Assembly: GCF_002312815.1 (NCBI RefSeq)
Contig: NZ_NKQJ01000003.1
Location: forward strand, 62,001 to 126,000
From: Agaribacterium haliotis
GTDB taxonomy: Bacteria > Pseudomonadota > Gammaproteobacteria > Pseudomonadales > Cellvibrionaceae
DNA length: 64,000 nt
Reading direction: 5' to 3'
Notes under the pieces: model-generated
What the model was told of the DNA's origin: nothing
Database searches by the model: none
What the model saw: only the letters and a program-made list of their open reading frames with translations
Shown here: positions 37,819-46,541 of the stretch, piece by piece
Layout of the letters: each line of letters starts with the position of its first letter
Numbering within the stretch: the stretch's first letter is position 1
Translations under genes and position numbers: made by a program

Positions 37819-38489
37819 TGATTGGCTTGAAACTTAACACTTATAATCGTTGGCAGGCTTTCGCTATCCATTTTTGCGTCAGTATATTAATCTTTCTAGC
37901 TGCGCTTGTTCTAATTGTATTTTTCTGGTTTCCCGGCCCCCTTCTCTTTGCTGGAGGCATCCAAGGCATTCTGATCGTCGCCGCAATTGACCTTGTCTTG
38001 GGCCCATTGCTTACTTTGCTAGTTTATAACCCCAACAAAAAAAGCCTACCTTTTGATTTAACAGTTATAGCTCTATTGCAAGTGGCGGCACTAATATACG
38101 GCTTGTGGACGATTCGCACCGAACAACCTGTTGCAATTGTGCTAGACAATTCGGGAATCAATATAATCGGTAGAACTGAACCAAGGCTTTATGACACCAC
38201 ACTTCCTGAGCCTTACACTGACAAAATTCCAATTTACGTACTAAATCTTCCAAATAGTATTTCTGAAGCAAATACTATTGCTGCCGCGCAAGAGTTCATT
38301 GAAGGGAGGCCACTATACTTAAGGACAGATCTATACTTGGTAAAACCCTCAACAGAACAGCTTGAGTTGTATCTCAATATTTTTGAGCAAAAGAATGAGT
38401 GCTTACTTGCCCCCTTAAACAGCAAACATATAGTTGGCGAGAGAAACGCGTGCCTAGATATTAAAAACTGGAAGCTGCAAAGCCACTAA
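37818..38489 (+). CDS. TfpX/TfpZ-type pilin accessory protein
   Basis: This 223-residue protein has three predicted helices (~18-40, ~46-68, ~80-97) and a periplasmic domain of ~120 residues. GIQGILIVAAIDLVLGPLLTLLVYNP and the preceding FPGPLLFAGG are characteristic of the TfpX/TfpZ family, small membrane proteins encoded next to variable type IV pilin genes and needed for assembly of particular pilins. Composition is A/T-rich: a sampled 60 bases (38041-38100) have 23 G+C, against 36 of 60 in nadC (37261-37320). It overlaps the nadC stop by one base, an unusual coupling with an unrelated gene that fits insertion. It converges on the sulfatase-fold gene by four bases. Confidence 0.8.
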   Translation: MIGLKLNTYNRWQAFAIHFCVSILIFLAALVLIVFFWFPGPLLFAGGIQGILIVAAIDLVLGPLLTLLVYNPNKKSLPFDLTVIALLQVAALIYGLWTIRTEQPVAIVLDNSGINIIGRTEPRLYDTTLPEPYTDKIPIYVLNLPNSISEANTIAAAQEFIEGRPLYLRTDLYLVKPSTEQLELYLNIFEQKNECLLAPLNSKHIVGERNACLDIKNWKLQSH

Positions 38490-40468
38490 CCATCAAACGG
38501 CAAATTTTCTTCTTGGCTAAGCTCTCTCATAGTTGTATGAGATGGCTTAGTTAAATAATGCACCTTGTCATCAGCAAAAACCTTTTGGTTTTCAAAGTAG
38601 ATCATATCGTAGGCCAGCCCAAGAATACCTGGGTCTTCTTCGCTTTTCTTTAGAGCCTTCCCGGTTAACAAGTCGCCTTCTACTTCATAACAAGAGGCCG
38701 AACCAGTTAGATTCTTTGAATCAGAAGCAGATGTTTGAGCCCAGCACGACTGATAGGCTCCGGAACAATTTACTGCCTCGCGAATACAAGCCCTACCTTG
38801 CCCTCTAAATGAAACCCCTCCTCCTTTCATCAGTACGGCCCAAGGCTCCTTAACACGGTCAAAAATACTTTTGCCGATATAATTCTGTGCGCTGTACTCG
38901 GCTTTCACCAGATCCAAAACGGACAAAGGGATATCAACCTGGCTCGAGACTTGATCCACACGATAACCGCCAATGATCTCAGGATGATATATAAGCAACG
39001 GCACTCGAAAGAACTCTTCATCAAGTAATAGGGCCAACTTTTTCTCTGAATCAAAAGACCACACACCATGATCCGCGGTTATAAGCACTATCGTATTTTC
39101 ATATAAAGTAGAACGCTTAAAGCTTTTCCAAAACTCCCCCAAAGCATAATCAGAGTAATGAACCGCATTTTCGTATCCTTTATAAATGCGCTCTTGTACA
39201 TCCATCAGCTCCAGGCTTTTTTTAGAATTAGGGACATCCACAGGCCAGTCATATTGAAAAGGGTAATGACTACTAATACTTAAAACCTGAGAAAAAAACG
39301 GTTGAGAATACGATTCAAGGCGGTCAAGAGCAAGGTCATAGAAATCAGTATCAGCAAGCCCCCACCCAATATACCTACGCCCATCGTCCCTATGAGGGAC
39401 CTTATCTGCATGAAAATACAAATCGCTAAAACCGTGCTCCAACATGAAATTGTCACGATTATAAAAACGACTGGAATTAGCATGCATATAACTAGAACTG
39501 TACCCCTCATGTGCAAGCACTGAAGCCAAGCAATCTAAATTTTTAGTCCCAGAATACTCAGCAATTGACAACTTTGCATTGTGATCGAAAATACCACACA
39601 AAATTGCATTTTCACTTTTAATCGTATAATTCGTATTGGCGTAAAAATTACTAAAAAGAACACTTTCTTTAGCAATAGCATCAAAATTTGGCGTTAGCCC
39701 TCTCGAATCACCGTACGCACCGATAAAAGACGCCCGTATTGACTCAAGAGTAAGGATAAGAACGTTAAAGCTTTTGGCACTATAGCCAGAGGGTAAGAAG
39801 GCATGCTTTTCAACTACAGTATTTTTTTGCTTGAAGTACTCCCACCCCTCTTTTGCCCCACCCCTCTCATTACTAAGAGGATAAAAAAAAGCATGGACTG
39901 GGTGTAAAAATACAGGAGAGAGAGCAAAAGCATTGACCCGCTTAACATGAGAGATTTGAGCACCAACCCACACAAAGGTAGTTACCGCCGCAAACAAAAG
40001 AACACTTACAACCCCCGCAGATAATCTTCGCCGGAATTCAAGCCTTTGCTTAGATAAAGCCCCCCAAAGAAATAAAAGCAGCAGCAGCACATAACCAATG
40101 GACAACCACTGAAGTGCCTGCCGGTACTCAAACTCATCAACTGAGTTCAGCGCGGCTCCAGCGTTATTTGCGAACAGTAAATACTCAAAGTTCAGATAAG
40201 CCTGAAAATACTGGTAATGCCACCAGTTACCTACAGTTAGCCCAAAAGAAAAGAGCAAAAGCAACGTAATTGCACTTACTGCAAGAAAGCGAGGAATAGG
40301 AAGTGCGGACACGCCCAAGCATAAAAACGCAAGCATAAACGCAGTTGCCAAAGAGCTGACCAGGGCCAGCAGGCTAGGACTTGGCGCACCAAAATGCGCA
40401 GTTCCAGTAACCACTAACGGAACAAACAACGCCAGCGACACACCTCGCCAAAAAATCACTCGACTCAT
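38486..40468 (-). CDS. Sulfatase-fold (LTA synthase/phosphoethanolamine transferase-like) membrane enzyme
   Basis: This ~660-residue protein (ATG at 40468; a TTG at 40492 is possible) has about five N-terminal helices to residue ~185 and a large periplasmic alkaline-phosphatase-superfamily domain. Motifs: LILTLESIRASFIGAYGDS (first metal-ligand Glu), TIKSENAILCG where the nucleophile is expected (Ser after Lys, or the Thr), and LITADHGVW (metal-binding Asp-His). Such enzymes transfer phosphoglycerol or phosphoethanolamine from lipids onto envelope acceptors. A Cys-rich tail (RACIREAVNCSGAYQSCW) is distinctive. It sits directly downstream of pilA on the same strand inside the A/T-rich pilus cassette, so pilin is a plausible acceptor; that is inference. 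Confidence 0.72.
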   Translation of the reverse strand: MSRVIFWRGVSLALFVPLVVTGTAHFGAPSPSLLALVSSLATAFMLAFLCLGVSALPIPRFLAVSAITLLLLFSFGLTVGNWWHYQYFQAYLNFEYLLFANNAGAALNSVDEFEYRQALQWLSIGYVLLLLLFLWGALSKQRLEFRRRLSAGVVSVLLFAAVTTFVWVGAQISHVKRVNAFALSPVFLHPVHAFFYPLSNERGGAKEGWEYFKQKNTVVEKHAFLPSGYSAKSFNVLILTLESIRASFIGAYGDSRGLTPNFDAIAKESVLFSNFYANTNYTIKSENAILCGIFDHNAKLSIAEYSGTKNLDCLASVLAHEGYSSSYMHANSSRFYNRDNFMLEHGFSDLYFHADKVPHRDDGRRYIGWGLADTDFYDLALDRLESYSQPFFSQVLSISSHYPFQYDWPVDVPNSKKSLELMDVQERIYKGYENAVHYSDYALGEFWKSFKRSTLYENTIVLITADHGVWSFDSEKKLALLLDEEFFRVPLLIYHPEIIGGYRVDQVSSQVDIPLSVLDLVKAEYSAQNYIGKSIFDRVKEPWAVLMKGGGVSFRGQGRACIREAVNCSGAYQSCWAQTSASDSKNLTGSASCYEVEGDLLTGKALKKSEEDPGILGLAYDMIYFENQKVFADDKVHYLTKPSHTTMRELSQEENLPFDG

Positions 40469-40535
40469 ACAAGGAAACACCACACAAACCAAAACTGAAC
40501 TTGTATTTTTTTACGCGCCACCAAAACAATCAGGC

Positions 40536-40566
40536 AAAAAAAAACCCCGGATAACCGAGGCTTTTT
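40536..40566 (-). terminator. Terminator of pilA
   Basis: On the minus strand GCCTCGG pairs with CCGGGGT-type bases (one G-U pair) around TTAT, followed by nine T. It lies 18 bases after the pilA stop and before the sulfatase-fold gene, so most pilA transcripts should end here. Confidence 0.8.
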
Positions 40567-40583
40567 CGTGTACTACTTAGCGT

Positions 40584-41069
40584 TTAGAACTGACCGCGGC
40601 ATGAGCCAGGCAGATATTTAGCAGGAATAGTGGTGCCATCAGCAGGTAAACCACAGCGCCAACCGTAGACAACAATGCCAACATCTGTAGCGACAACGGC
40701 TGTAGTCGCATCGGACATAGGCACCATAGTAACAACGTCTGCGGAACCTGCGGTCAAAGCTGAGATATTAGTCGCTGTAACGGTAATCTTACCAACCGCG
40801 TCAGTTACTACCTGAGAAACATACTTGGTAGTCTGAGTAGAACTTTCACAGCCCCAATCGTTCGCCGAAGGAAGAGTAGTACCAACACTCGACTGAATTA
40901 CTTCAGTGATCGTTGTACGACAAGCACTGCCGGCAAGAATAACCTCTGATACCTTGGCACGTACGGTGTAATCTTGGTAAGCAGGCAGAGCCACAGCAGC
41001 CAAAATACCGATAATCGCAACAACAATCATAAGCTCAATGAGCGTAAAACCTTTTTGAATAGCTTTCAT
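40584..41069 (-). CDS. pilA: Type IV major pilin
   Basis: This 161-residue prepilin has a leader MKAIQKG, cleaved by PilD before Phe8, then the conserved [20 protein letters not shown] helix with Glu5 of the mature protein. The body is short and rich in Thr/Val/Ala. Four Cys are visible ([27 protein letters not shown]), and the last two would form the pilin D-loop. The gene is divergent from pilB with 308 bases between; a sigma-54-like promoter lies at 41114-41129. The flanking tfpX-like and sulfatase-fold genes form a pilin cassette. It ends in a strong terminator. Confidence 0.96.
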   Translation of the reverse strand: MKAIQKGFTLIELMIVVAIIGILAAVALPAYQDYTVRAKVSEVILAGSACRTTITEVIQSSVGTTLPSANDWGCESSTQTTKYVSQVVTDAVGKITVTATNISALTAGSADVVTMVPMSDATTAVVATDVGIVVYGWRCGLPADGTTIPAKYLPGSCRGQF

Positions 41070-41113
41070 GAGAATCCCCTTGATAAAGGAAAAGTTAAAG
41101 ACCTAAGATGCCA

Positions 41114-41129
41114 AGCGATCATCATGCCA
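41114..41129 (-). promoter_or_regulatory. Sigma-54-like promoter of pilA
   Basis: On the minus strand TGGCATGATGATCGCT has the invariant GG-N10-GC spacing of RpoN promoters (consensus TGGCAC-N5-TTGC), with two mismatches. It would start transcription ~35 bases before pilA. RpoN/PilR control of pilA is established in Pseudomonas; here it is inferred from the motif. Confidence 0.5.
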
Positions 41130-41324
41130 AAACAAATTTATATAATAAAAACATAAACTTAGGCTAGCCAAACACTTGCTTGGCACGAATAGGCAAGACA
41201 CTTTTTGTCACGTGAAGACAAATTCATGCACCCAGCTCGCCCCGCACAGGAAAGGCTGCGTTAACATATACTTAGAAAGTTTTTATTATGTAAAAATTCA
41301 TGCAAAGACCATTACTGCTTCATT

Positions 41325-41354
41325 TTGAGTTACACTTTTAGCACCTAATATAAA
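41325..41354 (+). promoter_or_regulatory. Possible sigma-70 promoter of pilB
   Basis: TTGAGT (41325-41330) and TATAAA (41349-41354) are separated by 18 bases and lie just before the pilB ATG at 41378. Both hexamers are close to consensus, but the leader would be short and no good ribosome site is seen. The rest of the 41070-41377 spacer shows no gene. Confidence 0.35.
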
Positions 41355-41377
41355 CCCTAACACCCAAGCTGCATCGA

Positions 41378-43081
41378 ATGACTTTAAGCGGGCTAGCGCG
41401 ACACCTTGTATACGACAATCTTCTTTCGAATGAACTTGCTGAAGAGGCGATCGCCTCCGCCAAACGAGAGAAGCTTCCATTACCTATGTATTTAATTAGC
41501 CAAGGGAGTGTCGAAGCACTTCCAATGGCTTTATCCGCCTCACGAGAATTCGGTACGGCATTAATTGACCTGGACGCTCTAGACCGAGAGCGCATCCCAA
41601 AAGACTTGGTTGATCAAAAGCTAATCCAAAAGCACCAAGCACTGCCAATTTTTCACCGAGGCAATCGCCTATACATTGCCGTGTGTGACCCAACCAACCT
41701 TCATGCTTTAGACGAAATAAAATTCAATACAGGCTTAAGTACCGAGGCTCTACTTGTTGAAGCCGACAAGCTGCAAGTTGCGATAGAAGAGTACATGAAT
41801 GCAGCTGAAGAAGGCTTAGGGGATAGCCTCGGAGGCCTGGAAGACGGAGATCTAGACGGCTTAGACATTGAAGCTGTTGACGAAGACAGCAGCTCTGGTG
41901 CGGATGATGATGGTGGAGATGAGGCCCCAATTGTTCGTTTTGTAAATAAAGTTTTATTAGATGCCATAAAAGGGGGAGCATCTGATATTCACTTTGAACC
42001 CTATGAAAAAACCTATCGCGTACGCTTTCGCACTGACGGCATTTTGCAAGAGGTCGCAAAGCCGCCAATAAACCTCGGTTCTCGCTTAGCCGCGCGCCTT
42101 AAGGTTATGTCAAAGATGGATATTAGCGAAAGGCGCGTCCCCCAGGACGGCCGTATAAAGATGAAGATAACTAAAACCCGAGCCATTGATTTTCGGGTAA
42201 ATACACTTCCCACATTATTCGGAGAAAAAATAGTTCTTCGTATACTTGATCCAAGTAGCGCCAAATTGGGTATTGACGCTCTAGGATATGAAGACTTCCA
42301 AAAGCAGATGTACCTTGATGCGCTTGCTCAGCCTCAAGGGATGATTTTGGTTACCGGGCCAACAGGCTCCGGAAAAACAGTATCGCTTTATACTGGCCTG
42401 AACATCTTAAATACTACAGAGCGAAACATATCCACTGCTGAGGACCCAGTAGAAATCAACCTCGAAGGCATAAATCAGGTTAATGTTAGTAACAAAGTCG
42501 GCCTAACTTTCGCGGAAGCGTTACGCAGCTTTCTTCGCCAGGACCCGGATATAGTGATGGTCGGCGAAATTCGAGACCTTGAAACGGCTGAAATTGCAAT
42601 TAAAGCAGCCCAAACGGGCCACCTTGTTCTATCAACGCTACATACCAATAGTGCCCCCGAAACCCTTACTCGCCTATTAAACATGGGGGTTCCAACATTC
42701 AATGTTGCTACAACGGTCAGCCTTATTATTGCCCAGCGCCTCGCAAGAAGACTTTGCAGCGAATGTAAGAAACCTGCGGACATTCCTGATGAAATTCTAA
42801 AGGAAGAGGGGTTTGATGAGATAGACCTAGAGGAAATCAACCTTCATGAACCTGTTGGCTGCAACAAGTGCAACAAGGGCTACAAAGGGCGCGTTGGGGT
42901 TTATGAGGTGGTTCGCATCACACCATCCATTAGCCGCATTATAATGGATGGTGGTAACGCCATTCAGATAGCAGACGCCGCCAAAGAAGCCGGTTTTTTC
43001 AACCTGCGAACAGCCGCTCTGCGTAAGGCGGCTATGGGGGTCACCAGCCTCGCTGAAGCCAACCGGGTAACGAAGGATTAA
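41378..43081 (+). CDS. pilB: Type IV pilus assembly ATPase
   Basis: PilB (567 residues) is the hexameric ATPase that drives pilus extension. An N-terminal MshEN-like domain (~1-140) is followed by an acidic linker (~145-182, Asp/Glu/Gly-rich). The motor domain has SDIHFEPYEK, Walker A GPTGSGKT at ~327-334, Walker B IVMVGEIRD at ~392-400 and the His box GHLVLSTLHTN. A tetracysteine zinc motif (Cys ~460, 463, 495, 498; CSEC and CNKC) matches PilB. Codon and base composition are more A/T-rich than in pilD (22 of 60 G+C at 41701-41760 versus 34 of 60 at 44521-44580). It is followed by pilC after four bases. Confidence 0.97.
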   Translation: MTLSGLARHLVYDNLLSNELAEEAIASAKREKLPLPMYLISQGSVEALPMALSASREFGTALIDLDALDRERIPKDLVDQKLIQKHQALPIFHRGNRLYIAVCDPTNLHALDEIKFNTGLSTEALLVEADKLQVAIEEYMNAAEEGLGDSLGGLEDGDLDGLDIEAVDEDSSSGADDDGGDEAPIVRFVNKVLLDAIKGGASDIHFEPYEKTYRVRFRTDGILQEVAKPPINLGSRLAARLKVMSKMDISERRVPQDGRIKMKITKTRAIDFRVNTLPTLFGEKIVLRILDPSSAKLGIDALGYEDFQKQMYLDALAQPQGMILVTGPTGSGKTVSLYTGLNILNTTERNISTAEDPVEINLEGINQVNVSNKVGLTFAEALRSFLRQDPDIVMVGEIRDLETAEIAIKAAQTGHLVLSTLHTNSAPETLTRLLNMGVPTFNVATTVSLIIAQRLARRLCSECKKPADIPDEILKEEGFDEIDLEEINLHEPVGCNKCNKGYKGRVGVYEVVRITPSISRIIMDGGNAIQIADAAKEAGFFNLRTAALRKAAMGVTSLAEANRVTKD

Positions 43082-43085
43082 AACA

Positions 43086-44300
43086 ATGGCAACTACAGTC
43101 AGCCAGACATTTCTATTTAAAGGTACGGACAAAAAAGGCCAGAAAATATCTGGAGAAGTTATCTCTACAACTCCGGCGCTAGCGAAAGCACAGCTAATTA
43201 AGCAAGGTATTCGAGCCCAATCAGTACGGAAAAAACCCAAACCTCTCTTCGGGGCAGGGGGGAAACCAGTTAAGCCGATGGATATCGCCCTTTTTACTCG
43301 ACAGATGGCAACCATGATGAAGGCTGGTGTACCACTAGTACAAAGCTTTGACATCGTTGCAGGCGGCTCCGACAAGAAACAGCTTTCAGACCTTATCAAC
43401 CTTATCAGAGAGGACGTTGCTTCCGGTACTGGTTTTGCTACATCGCTAAAAAAACACCCAAAGTATTTTGATGAACTGTTTTGTAATCTCGTCGATTCTG
43501 GGGAACAGAGCGGGGCTCTTGAGACCATGCTTGATCGAATAGCGACTTACAAAGAAAAGACCGAACAACTAAAGGCAAAGATAAAAAAAGCCATGACCTA
43601 CCCTGCTGCAGTGGTAGTCGTAGCCATTGTTGTTACAGGCATACTGTTAGTAAAAGTTGTACCCCAGTTTGCTGAAACATTTTCAAGCTTCGGAGCCGAT
43701 CTTCCAGCATTCACTTTATTTGTGCTTGGCCTTTCTGAACTAGCTCAAGCCCATTGGCTAAAAGCATTAGTGGTCGCAGGAGCGGCAGCTTTCTTTTTTT
43801 CCAAAGCCAAAGAAAAAAGCAAGGGCTTTCGAATAGCCTTAGACAGGCTAACACTTCGACTACCTATCGTAGGAGATATTGTCTATCAATCAATTGTGGC
43901 GAGATACGCGCGTACACTGTCAACCACCTTTGCAGCGGGCGTTCCTCTAATTGAGGCACTTACCTCCGTTGCCGGCGCAACGGGGAACTACATATATGAA
44001 CAAGCAGTTCTTCGCATTAGGGATGAGGTTTCAACAGGAACCCAGCTAAATGTAGCTATGACTCAAACCAAGCTTTTCCCACCAATGGTTATTCAAATGA
44101 CCACTATTGGTGAAGAGTCCGGTGCGCTTGATGAAATGTTAGATAAAGCAGCCAGCTACTACGAAGAACAAGTCGACAACATGGTTGACAATCTAACAAC
44201 GCTACTTGAGCCCCTGATTATGGCTGTACTCGGTATCTTAGTTGGCGGCCTCATGGTTGCTATGTACCTGCCCATTTTCCAAATCGGTCAAGTTGTTTAA
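43086..44300 (+). CDS. pilC: Type IV pilus inner-membrane platform protein
   Basis: PilC (404 residues) is the polytopic platform that links the PilB/PilT motors to the growing pilin fibre. Two GspF-type domains are visible: FTRQMATMMKAGVPLVQSFDI at ~65-85, with GNYIYEQAVLRI in the second, plus RYARTLSTTFAAGVPLIEAL at ~270. Hydrophobic helices fall at ~170-190, ~215-232 and ~370-392. The start lies four bases after pilB. The 3' end, five bases before pilD, is where composition returns towards the genome average, so it may be the right edge of the exchanged cassette. Confidence 0.97.
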   Translation: MATTVSQTFLFKGTDKKGQKISGEVISTTPALAKAQLIKQGIRAQSVRKKPKPLFGAGGKPVKPMDIALFTRQMATMMKAGVPLVQSFDIVAGGSDKKQLSDLINLIREDVASGTGFATSLKKHPKYFDELFCNLVDSGEQSGALETMLDRIATYKEKTEQLKAKIKKAMTYPAAVVVVAIVVTGILLVKVVPQFAETFSSFGADLPAFTLFVLGLSELAQAHWLKALVVAGAAAFFFSKAKEKSKGFRIALDRLTLRLPIVGDIVYQSIVARYARTLSTTFAAGVPLIEALTSVAGATGNYIYEQAVLRIRDEVSTGTQLNVAMTQTKLFPPMVIQMTTIGEESGALDEMLDKAASYYEEQVDNMVDNLTTLLEPLIMAVLGILVGGLMVAMYLPIFQIGQVV

Positions 44301-44305
44301 GCTCA

Positions 44306-45166
44306 ATGGAATTTCTCACCCTCCTCGCTGCCGGCGTCTTCTCCCTACTCGTCGGCAGCTTTCTGAACGTTGTTATTTACCGCCTACCCATCTCTATGAT
44401 GGCCAGCTGGCGCCGGGAGTGCCGGGCGTTTCTAACCGAAAATGACGGTCTTGAGCTCGGCGAAGCGCCGGCAGAAGAGCGCTTTAATGTCGCCTTTCCT
44501 CGCTCGCATTGCCCCAGCTGCAAGCAGCTTATTCCGGCGTGGTGCAATATCCCGGTGCTTAGCTGGGTGTTGCTCAAGGGCCGTTGCCTGCGCTGTAAAA
44601 GCCCCATTAGCTTGCGCTACCCCTTTGTGGAACTACTCACTGCCGCCACGGGTGTGTTTTGTGTTTGGAGCTACGGCTTAAGCTTTGAAGCTGCAGCACT
44701 AATGCTGTTTTCTTGGACGCTGATTTGCCTGATCTACATTGATATCGATCACCAACTGCTGCCAGATAGCCTAACTCTGCCCCTGCTTTGGGCCGGCTTG
44801 GCGGTCAACTCTGTCGCCACTTTTGTTGACCTGCAAAGTGCCGTCTACGGGGCCATGGCCGGTTATTTGAGCCTGTGGAGTATTTATTGGGCCTTTAAGC
44901 TTCTTACGGGCAAGGAAGGCATGGGGTTTGGTGATTTCAAGTTACTCGCTGCGCTCGGCGCCTGGATGGGCTGGCAACAGCTGCCAACCATTATTATTCT
45001 TTCGTCTGCGGTCGGCGCCATATTTGGCATTGCCGGCATTCTAATGAAAGGTAAAGATAAAGATACACCGATGCCCTTTGGCCCCTACCTCGCTATCGCC
45101 GGCTGGTTTGCTTTCTTCTGGGGAAGCGACATTCAGCGATGGTATCTCGGCCTCATTGCAGCCTGA
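44306..45166 (+). CDS. pilD: Prepilin peptidase / N-methyltransferase
   Basis: PilD (286 residues) cleaves prepilin leaders and methylates the new N-terminus. The cytoplasmic zinc loop shows CPSCKQLIPAWCN followed by CLRCKSPISLRYP (CxxC twice). The catalytic Asp pair is in IDIDHQLLPDSLTLPL and GFGDFKLLAALGAWMGW, and FNVAFPRSHCP precedes the zinc loop. About seven further helices are predicted. Its stop overlaps the coaE start (TGATG), the usual coupling in gammaproteobacteria. Confidence 0.97.
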   Translation: MEFLTLLAAGVFSLLVGSFLNVVIYRLPISMMASWRRECRAFLTENDGLELGEAPAEERFNVAFPRSHCPSCKQLIPAWCNIPVLSWVLLKGRCLRCKSPISLRYPFVELLTAATGVFCVWSYGLSFEAAALMLFSWTLICLIYIDIDHQLLPDSLTLPLLWAGLAVNSVATFVDLQSAVYGAMAGYLSLWSIYWAFKLLTGKEGMGFGDFKLLAALGAWMGWQQLPTIIILSSAVGAIFGIAGILMKGKDKDTPMPFGPYLAIAGWFAFFWGSDIQRWYLGLIAA

Positions 45167-45762
45167 TGTTTAAACTCGGCCTAACAGGAGGCATAGGCTC
45201 AGGGAAAAGTACGGTTTCGGCGATGTTTGCCGAGCTGGGTATCACGGTTGTCGATGCAGATATCGTTGCACGCGAAGTTGTCGAGCCGGGCCAAACTGCG
45301 CTAGCCAAAATTGCGGAGCATTTTGGCCCACAGGTTTTGCTTGCCGACGGCAGCCTTGATCGCAGCCAGTTGCGTTCACTTATCTTTGCCGATCCCAAAG
45401 CCAAGCTCTGGCTCGAACAGCTAACCCACCCGCTTATACGCCAGGAAATAGAGCGACAACTGGAGCGCGCGCAATCCACGTACGTTATCCTAAGCTCTCC
45501 ACTGCTGCTTGAGACCGGCCAGCAAAAGCTTGTCGATAGGGTGTTGGTGGTTGACCTGAGCGAAGCAGAACAACTTAAACGCGCCTGCGCCCGTGATCAA
45601 AACAGTGAAGAACAAATTCGCGCAATTATGACCAGCCAGCTTAGCCGGGAGCAGCGCCTTAAGCACGCAAACGACGTCATCGATAACAGCGCTGACAAAG
45701 CGCAATGCCTGTCCCAGGTCGAGATTTTGCATCAAGAGTACTGCAAGCTAGCGCTCACTTAA
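45166..45762 (+). CDS. coaE: Dephospho-CoA kinase
   Basis: CoaE (198 residues) phosphorylates dephospho-CoA, the last step of coenzyme A synthesis. The P-loop GLTGGIGSGKSTVSAMFAE is at the N-terminus, with VVDADIVAREVV and the lid region ARDQNSEEQIRAIMTSQL. The ATG at 45166 overlaps the pilD stop and gives the standard MFKLGLTGG start; a longer frame from 45139 overlaps pilD needlessly. Pairing with pilD and yacG is a conserved gammaproteobacterial order. Confidence 0.96.
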   Translation: MFKLGLTGGIGSGKSTVSAMFAELGITVVDADIVAREVVEPGQTALAKIAEHFGPQVLLADGSLDRSQLRSLIFADPKAKLWLEQLTHPLIRQEIERQLERAQSTYVILSSPLLLETGQQKLVDRVLVVDLSEAEQLKRACARDQNSEEQIRAIMTSQLSREQRLKHANDVIDNSADKAQCLSQVEILHQEYCKLALT

Positions 45763-45873
45763 GAGTTCACTTCAAGTGGCGCCTCAGCTCAAACTTGACT
45801 GCAAGCATGCCAGCCACAATACTTGCGCCCCAAGCAAAACAAACCGCAGTACTTCAGTAAGCGTCAGAATATT

Positions 45874-46065
45874 ATGAGTGTAAAAACCGTCAGCCTTCCG
45901 TGCCCTAACTGCGGTAAAACCGTGATGATGACTGAAGCGTTTCCCGAAAGGCCATTCTGCAGCAAACGCTGCAAAGACATCGATTTTGGCGATTGGGCAA
46001 GTGAAAGCTACCAGATAGAAGGCAGTGATGAGAGCGCCGAAAGCTGGTCGGAAGATCAGCGGTAA
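45874..46065 (+). CDS. yacG: DNA gyrase inhibitor YacG
   Basis: This 63-residue zinc protein binds GyrB and inhibits gyrase in E. coli. Four Cys ligands appear in CPNCGKTV and FCSKRCKDIDFGDW, the complete YacG signature. The acidic tail (IEGSDESAESWSED) is also typical. The ATG at 45874 is chosen over a TTG at 45823, as it gives the family start. It is the third gene of the pilD-coaE-yacG group, 111 bases after coaE. It converges on mutT. Confidence 0.93.
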   Translation: MSVKTVSLPCPNCGKTVMMTEAFPERPFCSKRCKDIDFGDWASESYQIEGSDESAESWSEDQR

Positions 46066-46131
46066 CTAAAGCTAAGTAAAGCTATAGTCGCGCGCTTAAA
46101 GAAACCCTAAAGAAAAGATGCGCAGCCGAGC

Positions 46132-46539
46132 TTAGGCCCTCGAAACAAGCCACTCAACAATGCGCTTGTTTGCCTCAGGAAATTCGTAGTCAGCAATCTC
46201 ACTTCTACTGACCCAGCTAAGCGGCTGGCCTTCCATGCTTTTAGCCTCACCAGAAAACTGGCGCACGTGGAAGATGTGTAAACACACCCGCTTTTCAGCG
46301 TAATCGTGCTCAATATCAAACAAGAAATCTGCGGCGCCTGGCTCAAGCTCTAAGTCGAGCTCTTCTTTTAACTCCCGAACCAGCGCCTGCTCTTTGCTCT
46401 CACCACTATCGACCTTGCCCCCGGGAAACTCCCAAAGCCCGGCTAAGTGCTGCTGAGCCTGGCGACGGCTAATTAAAATCTCGCCATCGCGGTTCTCGAT
46501 CACACCGACTACAACGGCAATGCTGCTCAGCTTAGCCAT
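46132..46539 (-). CDS. mutT: MutT-type Nudix hydrolase
   Basis: This 135-residue enzyme hydrolyses 8-oxo-dGTP and prevents A-to-C transversions. The Nudix box runs from GGKVDSGESKEQALVRELKE into ELDLE, with the standard G-x5-E-x7-REUxEE-x-GU spacing but with Asp/Leu in place of the final Gly (REL-KEEL-DLEL). It starts MAKLSSIAVVVGVIENRDG, and the end is YEFPEANKRIVEWL. It follows argJ by two bases, the arrangement seen in pseudomonads. Confidence 0.9.
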   Translation of the reverse strand: MAKLSSIAVVVGVIENRDGEILISRRQAQQHLAGLWEFPGGKVDSGESKEQALVRELKEELDLELEPGAADFLFDIEHDYAEKRVCLHIFHVRQFSGEAKSMEGQPLSWVSRSEIADYEFPEANKRIVEWLVSRA

Positions 46540-46541
46540 GC

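Noticed and set aside
43086-43528. Minus-strand frame opposite pilC and pilB ends (42827-43528)
   Set aside because: Overlaps pilB and pilC completely, has no ribosome site or motif, and is explained by codon bias.
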